The position numbers were made by a program, and so were the translations under genes. The notes beneath the pieces are model-generated. The model made no database searches, had not been told where the DNA came from, and saw only the letters and a program-made list of their open reading frames with translations. This document shows, one piece after another, positions 13,825-18,594 of a stretch of 18,594 bases of DNA (the stretch's first letter is position 1; each line of letters starts with the position of its first letter). The stretch comes from JACQHC01 sp035559715 (GTDB lineage: Bacteria > Gemmatimonadota > Gemmatimonadetes > Gemmatimonadales > GWC2-71-9): contig DATMAW010000208.1 of the NCBI GenBank assembly GCA_035559715.1, forward strand, positions 1 to 18,594. Reading direction: 5' to 3'.

Positions 13825-14358
13825 CTACGCGTCCGCGGGGCCGGGGGCCGCGAAGGTCTCGACCTCGGCCCGGAACTTCGCGCTGGTGAGCGCGCGCGTC
13901 CGCATCCAGACATCGTTCTGGAGCCGGCGGGCGGCGGCGCGCGCCGCGTGCTCCAACGTCTCCGGCATGAGCACGGCCAGCACCCCATCGCCGCGCCAGC
14001 CGACGATGTCCGCATCCCGGGCCCTGGCGCGCACGGCCGCGGCCGCCTGGGCCGCCACTGACGCGTCGAGCGCCTCGCCGGGGAGCAGCTCCGGGCGCAG
14101 GACCACGACGGCGTAGGGCCTCCCGTAGCGGGCCGCGCGCGCTGACTCCGCCTGAATCCACCGGTCGATCTCGGACGGCGGCAACACCCCTGGCGTCGCC
14201 TCGACGGGCACGTCTGAACCGGCAAGAGGGTCGGCGGCGGCCGGCTTCGAAAACAGCTTCACATTGATCTCATCGGCGGCGGCGAGGGCTGAGCGAAGGC
14301 CCGGGGAAGGCCACACGATGGAAACTGTAACGTCGCTTGCGAGGATTGGCCCCCGCAC
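13825..14358 (-). CDS. Hypothetical protein with degenerate GGDEF-like domain
   Basis: Protein of 177 residues if the GTG at 14358 is the start; no clear Shine-Dalgarno supports it. Residues 62-88 (SEIDRWIQAESARAARYGRPYAVVVLRPE) resemble the first helix and strand of a GGDEF domain. ARDADIVGWRGDGVLAVLMPET (113-134) lies where the GGDEF loop would be, with RGDGV in place of GGDEF. The domain is thus short and catalytically dead if it is a cyclase relative. No signal peptide or membrane segment is visible. It is transcribed divergently from the large GGDEF-EAL gene, with 148 bases between them, which supports a role in the same signalling context, for example as a nucleotide-binding or partner protein. 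The family call is tentative. Confidence 0.6.
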   Translation of the reverse strand: MRGPILASDVTVSIVWPSPGLRSALAAADEINVKLFSKPAAADPLAGSDVPVEATPGVLPPSEIDRWIQAESARAARYGRPYAVVVLRPELLPGEALDASVAAQAAAAVRARARDADIVGWRGDGVLAVLMPETLEHAARAAARRLQNDVWMRTRALTSAKFRAEVETFAAPGPADA

Positions 14359-14506
14359 CGCCCCCGGGCTTCTGCTTCCTGGACGGGGCGCCGGCTGGCC
14401 AGCAAGAGGGGAAGGCCGCCCATCTCGGCCCCGTAGGGTTCCGCCGGATGGACGGCGTCCCTAACCCCCACCCCCGCGCGCGCCGATACCCATTGCGAGG
14501 GCGTGG

Positions 14507-17185
14507 ATGATCGAGCGATCCGACGGCGCCAGCCAGCAGACGGCACGGCCTGGCCCCACCATCTGGGCTGTGGCATGCGCGGGACTCGCGTTCCTCGGCT
14601 TCTATACGGCCGGCCTCTTCTTCGCCGGGGATGGGGCCTACGCCCGCTTCCAGAGCGACATCCTGTACCCGGTCGCCCCGCTCGCGGCGCTGGCCCTCGT
14701 GTGCGTCCCCCTGCGGCGCAGGCAGGACGCACGCACGCGGCTGGGCTGGTGGGCGCTGGGCGCGGGGGCGCTGGCCTGGCTGCTCGGAGACCTATCATAT
14801 TCCTATCACGACCTCCGCTTCGGGACCGACCCGCCATTCCCGGGGAGCACGGACGCGATCTACGCCGCCGGCTACATCGGGTTCGCCCTCGCCGTCGTCC
14901 TGCTCGCATTCCCATCGTGGAAGATGCGCGACTGGCGCTGGATCGTCGATGCGGGCGTTGTGCTGGTCGTCGGCGCGGCCGCCGGATGGGCGTACCTGCT
15001 GGAACCGGTCGCGCGTGCCGGATATTCCACAACGGAGCTTCTCGTCGCGCTGGCGTATCCGGTGGGAGATCTTGTGCTGCTGTCGCTGGTGGTCCTTGGG
15101 TGGTACGCCAACGGCGGACGCATGACGAAGTCCGTCGGCATCATCGCCGCAGCGATTGCGGCATTCGCCATCGCTGACGCCGGATACACCTACATGGTGA
15201 GCACCACGGGGTACGACAACGTCGCGAACCCGCTCGACCCCGTGTGGATGGCGGGCTACCTGCTGGTCGGCATTGGCGCACTTTTGCCGCACGGGAGCCT
15301 GCCCGCGGCGCGCAGAGAGGCCAACCCGTCGCTGCTGGGCATCGCGCTTCCCTACGCGATCCTTGTGGTGCTTTCCGCTGCGACGCTGACCAGCCATTTC
15401 GTCCTGGGCTACGACACCGCGCTGCTGACGACGGCAACCATCGTCACGGCGATGCTGGTGGTGGTCCGCCAGTTCGGCACACTGAGGCAGAACCTGCGTC
15501 TGCTCCGCGACCTGGCGACACGAAGCGCGGAGCTCGAGGCGTCGAGCCGCGCGCTGAAGACAGCGCAAGAGCGTCTCACCACCGTCGTCAGCAACTCGCC
15601 GATCGTGCTGTTCTCGGTCGATCGCGAAGGTGTATTCACCTTGAGCGAGGGAGCGGGGCTCAAGCAGCTCGGGCTCGCGCCCGGGCAGGTCGTCGGGCAG
15701 TCCGTCTGGGACGTGTACCGCGATGTCCCGCGGATCGGCGCGAACATCCGGCGCGGGCTGGACGGCGAAGAGATCGACGATGTCGTGGACCTCGGCGGCC
15801 TGGCGTTCGCGACGCACTATGCCCCGCTGCGCGACGCCTCGGGCACCGTCATCGGCGTCACGGGCGTGGCCACCGACGTCAGCGAGCGGGAGCGGTTCCA
15901 GCAACAGCTCATCGAGCTGGCCAACGTCGATACGCTCACCGGCCTCCTGAACCGGCGGCGCATGAACGAGGAGGTTGAGTCCGCGCTCGCGGAATGGCGC
16001 GACGACGGCACCGAGGCGGCGCTGCTGTTCCTGGACCTCGACCAGTTCAAGGATGTGAACGACGCGTACGGGCATCGCACGGGCGACGAGTTGCTGGTGC
16101 AGGTCGCCCGCGAGCTCCGTGGGTTCGTCCGCGGCGGCGGGGCGGTCTCGCGTTTCGGCGGCGACGAATTCGCGATCTTGCTCAGGCAGACAAGCCCTGA
16201 ACGTGCGCAGCGGTTCGCCGAGGCGCTGGTCGACCGCCTGGCATCACGCGAATTCATCATCGGCGGCATACGCATCTCCGCAAGCATCAGCATCGGCATC
16301 GCGACCGTCGGCAGGGACGGCGCCACCGTTTCAGACCTCATGGCGCGTGCCGATGCCGCGATGTATCGCGCCAAGGAAGCGGGGCGAAACCGTGCGTTCG
16401 CCTACGAGCCCGGCGTGGACAACGGCGCGGAGGTGCGTTCTGGCTGGCTGCAGCGGATCCGCCGCGCGCTGTCCCAGGATCGGTTCGTGCTTCACGCCCA
16501 GCCGATCGTGGACCTGGCGTCCCGGCGCGTCGTTGCGCACGAACTGCTGCTCCGCATGGTGGATACCGATGGCCTCCTCATCCCTCCCGCCGCGTTCCTG
16601 GGGTTCGCGGAGCGGTCGGGGCTTGTCGTGGAGATCGACCGGTGGGTGGTGGCGCAAGCGCTCGACTTGATGGGCCAGGTATCGGGCCAGGGTCAACGAC
16701 TGTCCGTGAACGTCTCTGGACAGTCACTCACGGACCGGGGCATCCTCTCGCTCCTCGAGCGCGGCCGCGATGCCGGACGGCTGCCCCCGGGCTCGCTGAC
16801 GATCGAGATCACGGAGACGGCCGCCGTGCAGGACCTGGACGCCGCATTGGCCTTCACGTCCGCCGCGCGAGACCTCGGCTGCAATGTCGCCCTGGACGAC
16901 TTCGGCGTCGGGTTCTCATCCTTCGCCCAGCTCAAACGCCTCAACGCAAACCTGGTAAAGATCGACGGCACGTTCGTCCGCAACCTGGCAACGGACCCCG
17001 TAGACCGGCAGCTCGTCCGCTCGATGACCCAGCTCGCCCACGCCCTGGATAAGCAGGTGGTCGCCGAGTTCGTAAGCGATGCGGCCAGCGTCGAGTGGCT
17101 GCGGTCGTGCAACGTCGATTTCGGACAGGGGCACTACTTCGGGGCGCCCGTGGCCATCGAGACCGTGACCGCGCTCGCCGCATAA
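14507..17185 (+). CDS. Membrane-bound PAS-GGDEF-EAL cyclic-di-GMP signalling protein
   Basis: Protein of 892 residues. About nine membrane helices occupy residues 20-320 (a MASE-like sensor region), then a short linker with coiled-coil character (about 325-355), PAS (about 355-465), GGDEF (470-630) and EAL (647-885). GGDEF is intact at 551-555 (RFGGDEFAILL). The inhibitory RxxD site five residues before it reads RGGG (542-545), so product inhibition is probably lost. In the phosphodiesterase domain the name motif reads ELL (679-681). The other catalytic residues are visible: NVSGQ, EITE, DDFG (797-800), Lys818 of KID, and the expected Glu854 and Gln874 at family spacing. It could both make and degrade c-di-GMP. 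ATG at 14507 follows GAGG by about 8 bases. A hairpin terminator lies 44 bases after the stop. Confidence 0.95.
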   Translation: MIERSDGASQQTARPGPTIWAVACAGLAFLGFYTAGLFFAGDGAYARFQSDILYPVAPLAALALVCVPLRRRQDARTRLGWWALGAGALAWLLGDLSYSYHDLRFGTDPPFPGSTDAIYAAGYIGFALAVVLLAFPSWKMRDWRWIVDAGVVLVVGAAAGWAYLLEPVARAGYSTTELLVALAYPVGDLVLLSLVVLGWYANGGRMTKSVGIIAAAIAAFAIADAGYTYMVSTTGYDNVANPLDPVWMAGYLLVGIGALLPHGSLPAARREANPSLLGIALPYAILVVLSAATLTSHFVLGYDTALLTTATIVTAMLVVVRQFGTLRQNLRLLRDLATRSAELEASSRALKTAQERLTTVVSNSPIVLFSVDREGVFTLSEGAGLKQLGLAPGQVVGQSVWDVYRDVPRIGANIRRGLDGEEIDDVVDLGGLAFATHYAPLRDASGTVIGVTGVATDVSERERFQQQLIELANVDTLTGLLNRRRMNEEVESALAEWRDDGTEAALLFLDLDQFKDVNDAYGHRTGDELLVQVARELRGFVRGGGAVSRFGGDEFAILLRQTSPERAQRFAEALVDRLASREFIIGGIRISASISIGIATVGRDGATVSDLMARADAAMYRAKEAGRNRAFAYEPGVDNGAEVRSGWLQRIRRALSQDRFVLHAQPIVDLASRRVVAHELLLRMVDTDGLLIPPAAFLGFAERSGLVVEIDRWVVAQALDLMGQVSGQGQRLSVNVSGQSLTDRGILSLLERGRDAGRLPPGSLTIEITETAAVQDLDAALAFTSAARDLGCNVALDDFGVGFSSFAQLKRLNANLVKIDGTFVRNLATDPVDRQLVRSMTQLAHALDKQVVAEFVSDAASVEWLRSCNVDFGQGHYFGAPVAIETVTALAA

Positions 17186-17228
17186 GCGGCGGTCCGGGCA
17201 GGGGCACCACGAGAGAGCGGAGGGCGAA

Positions 17229-17258
17229 GAGAAACCCCCGATGCATCGGGGGTCTCTC
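17229..17258. terminator. Bidirectional hairpin terminator
   Basis: A perfect 20-base palindrome at 17234-17253 (ACCCCCGATG and its complement) is extended, after one mismatch, by GAGA (17229-17232) pairing with TCTC (17255-17258). It is followed by TCTCTC on the plus strand and by TTTCTCTT on the minus strand. It sits between the convergent GGDEF-EAL gene and the minus-strand small-RNA candidate or uspA, where a two-way terminator is expected. Confidence 0.75.
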
Positions 17259-17459
17259 TGCTGGTTCCGGCGCCCTTCGTCTTGGCTCGCTGGCGGGTCG
17301 ATTACTGACCCAGTTGGCGTCGCCGCGCCCTTCCCAGGGCCGGGCCTCCGCCTCGTTCCGCGCCTTCGAGCGTTACCGTTTCGGCGAGTTACGGGTCGGG
17401 GCGCCGGGTCGGTCTGCGGCTCCATACCGCGTCCTCATTACTCCTTGCGCCTCCTTTCC
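17229..17459 (-). ncRNA. Candidate structured small RNA (about 230 nt)
   Basis: The 362 bases between the GGDEF-EAL stop and the uspA stop contain no credible protein gene. They do have a transcript-like layout on the minus strand: a TACAAT -10 box, a G/C-rich interior and the strong terminator hairpin at the far end. Inside, GGGCGCCGG (17399-17407) pairs perfectly with CCGGCGCCC (17267-17275), closing about 120 bases. That interval contains GGGTC/GACCC (17295-17299 with 17307-17311) and other small stems. A GCGG/CCGC hairpin lies near the 5' end. It does not match the tmRNA, RNase P, SRP, 6S, T-box or cobalamin patterns that I know. It could instead be the structured 3' region of uspA mRNA. 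Confidence 0.35.
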
Positions 17460-17465
17460 ATGCAT

Positions 17466-17471
17466 ATTGTA
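17466..17471 (-). promoter_or_regulatory. Possible -10 box of the small-RNA candidate
   Basis: Read on the minus strand this is TACAAT, five of six bases of the TATAAT consensus, within otherwise GC-rich DNA. The -35 position 17 bases upstream is GCGCAG, which is poor. A start at about 17459 would follow. Confidence 0.35.
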
Positions 17472-17547
17472 CCTCTTCCACCATCGCCCTGCGCCCGCCG
17501 GCCGGCACGTTGCGCATGGCGATCCGAAGGGGTGATGTCCGCCAGGG

Positions 17548-18060
17548 TCAGCCGCGCGCGGGGTGCACGACGAGCACGGGCGCGACGCCGGAGCGGATGA
17601 CCTGCTCCGTCGTCGAACCGGTGAGCGCGTGCGCGAGCCCTGAGCGGCTGTGCGTGGCCATGACGATGACGTCGGGGCCCTCCTCGCGCGCGTGCTCGAT
17701 GATCATATCCGCCGGATTGTCGGCGCAGTCGACTTCCACGTGCACGTGCGTACCGTTCGGCAACCGTTGCGCCACGCCGGAGAGATAGTCCTCGAGCTGC
17801 GCCATGCGGCGCTCGATCGCCTGGCCGCGGTTCTCGACGTACTCGGCGCCAGGCTGCTGCACGATCATCGGTGCGGCGCGGCCCATCAGGTCCGTCACCA
17901 GCACCGGCCTTCGCGGCCCCCGCCGGCGGACGCCGGACTCCGCCTCATGCGCGACGGCGAGCAGCGTAACTTCGGCGTTGGGCAGCGCCGTCATCTTCTC
18001 GAGCACCGGCAGGACCGACTCCGCGAACGGCGTCCCGTCGAGCGTCGCAAGGATCTTCAT
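17548..18060 (-). CDS. Universal stress protein, UspA family
   Basis: Single-domain UspA-fold protein of 170 residues. The N-terminal strand MKILATLDGTPFAESVLP has the usual Asp near residue 8. The C-terminal DVIVMATHSRSGLAHALTGSTTEQVIRSGVAPVLVVHP is the ATP-binding region of the G-2x-G-9x-G-S/T type. Its first Gly is replaced by Ser (HSRSG), a substitution found in other members. A 50-residue insertion in the middle (RRRGPRRPVLVTDLMGRAAP...) is longer than in minimal proteins. The frame is open to 18219, but ATG at 18060 is the start: GGGAGG lies 5 bases upstream and MKIL is typical. It is divergent from the crotonase gene on the right and is probably a nucleotide-binding stress protein; its specific role is unknown. 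Confidence 0.93.
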   Translation of the reverse strand: MKILATLDGTPFAESVLPVLEKMTALPNAEVTLLAVAHEAESGVRRRGPRRPVLVTDLMGRAAPMIVQQPGAEYVENRGQAIERRMAQLEDYLSGVAQRLPNGTHVHVEVDCADNPADMIIEHAREEGPDVIVMATHSRSGLAHALTGSTTEQVIRSGVAPVLVVHPARG

Positions 18061-18185
18061 CGCAACCTCCCAGGCGCGCATGGCACCTGCGTCGATCCTA
18101 CAGCCGGAGGCCGCGTCCCGAATAGTGCCGCCTGGACATGGCGCCACGCCGATCCGCCCCGGCGCCGGGCCATCCGGCCCTCTGC

Positions 18186-18191
18186 TAGAAT
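18186..18191 (+). promoter_or_regulatory. -10 box of a leaderless transcript
   Basis: TAGAAT, five of six consensus bases, lies six bases before the ATG at 18198. This is the spacing expected when transcription starts at the start codon itself. No Shine-Dalgarno is present before that ATG. The -35 region is not recognisable. Confidence 0.6.
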
Positions 18192-18197
18192 CGCCGC

Positions 18198-18594
18198 ATG
18201 CCCGAGATCGCCGTCTCACGCGACGGACACGTCGTCTCCCTCACGCTGCCGGCGGCGCCGTCTCACGCCGCGTGGACCGAACTCGCGGCCGCGGCCGGCG
18301 CCCTGCGAGACGACGACAGCGCCTCTGTGGTGCTCGTGGCGGCGGACGGTGACTTCGGCCTCGCCGCACCGGACGACCGCATCGCCGCCGGCGACATCCT
18401 GCGTGGCATCGAGTTGCTGCCCCGGCCGGTCATCGCCGTCATCGAAGGCGCGGCGACCGGCGCCGGCCTGGCGCTCGCGCTCGCCAGCGACGTGCGCATC
18501 GCCGGCGAGCGGGCATCGTTCGCGGCGGGCGCGGCGGCAGCGGAACTGCTGGGGCTGGGGATCACGCAGCGGCTGCCGCGCCTCGCCGGGCGGG
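18198..18594 (+). CDS. Crotonase-superfamily protein, 3' end beyond the window
   Basis: The first 132 residues are visible; the frame is open at the window edge. The N-terminal strands EIAVSRDGHVVSLTLPAAP and SVVLVAADGDFGLAAPDD replace the usual first oxyanion segment with a shortened version. RPVIAVIEGAATGAGLALALASDVRIAGERASF is the second oxyanion-hole segment and is diagnostic. Both catalytic Glu positions of enoyl-CoA hydratase are changed: Leu in GAGLA, and an alanine-rich AAGAAAAE stretch that is several residues shorter than usual before TQRLPRL. It is probably a hydratase-like paralogue with another or no activity. Translation appears leaderless. It lies outside the island and is more GC-rich than the island crotonases, so it is not a recent duplicate of them. 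Confidence 0.85.
   Translation, partial: MPEIAVSRDGHVVSLTLPAAPSHAAWTELAAAAGALRDDDSASVVLVAADGDFGLAAPDDRIAAGDILRGIELLPRPVIAVIEGAATGAGLALALASDVRIAGERASFAAGAAAAELLGLGITQRLPRLAGR

Noticed and set aside
14795..16075. Minus-strand reading frame of 426 codons
   Set aside because: It is antisense to the GGDEF-EAL gene; long antisense frames are common in GC-rich DNA and no domain is visible.
17260..17460. T-box or cobalamin riboswitch
   Set aside because: The T-box consensus (TGGNACCGCG) and the cobalamin box were not found, and no gene lies downstream on the minus strand after the terminator.

Overview
The window is high-GC bacterial DNA. An F420-type luciferase-like oxidoreductase, near-leaderless starts (a -10 box 6-7 bases before the ATG), a lipidated Tat-type binding protein and the style of the UspA and GGDEF-EAL genes suggest Chloroflexota (Dehalococcoidia-like) or, less likely, Actinomycetota. 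There is no rRNA or complete tRNA to settle this.

Layout. (a) 1-336: 3' part of a small conserved hypothetical gene that enters from the left. (b) 333-517: a repeat that starts with two arm-type direct repeats and ends in the 3' half of a tRNA-Leu(CAA) up to its CCA. (c) 518-13727: an apparent genomic island, ending in a second, diverged copy of the same repeat (13548-13727). (d) 13728-18594: visibly GC-richer, chromosome-like genes: a degenerate GGDEF-like protein, a large membrane PAS-GGDEF-EAL protein, a bidirectional hairpin terminator with a possible small RNA, a UspA protein, and the start of a leaderless crotonase gene.

The island holds one long minus-strand gene train: tetR, two crotonases, an acyl-CoA-dehydrogenase/DszC-like flavoprotein, a CaiC-like acyl-CoA ligase, a Tat-lipoprotein solute-binding protein, an F420/FMN luciferase-like monooxygenase, two Dpp/Opp-type permeases, an SDR dehydrogenase and a cytochrome P450. 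The eleven genes overlap by 1-4 bases or lie 1-60 bases apart, so they look like one operon controlled by its first gene. A YeiH-family membrane protein is divergent to tetR across a promoter/operator region.

Taken together, the operon reads as an uptake-and-degradation module for an unidentified small molecule: import, CoA activation, oxidation by up to three different oxygenase or oxidoreductase types, crotonase chemistry and alcohol oxidation. Each family is recognisable, but I do not know this combination as a described pathway. Its substrate, its missing ABC ATPases and its missing P450 redox partners are the main open questions.
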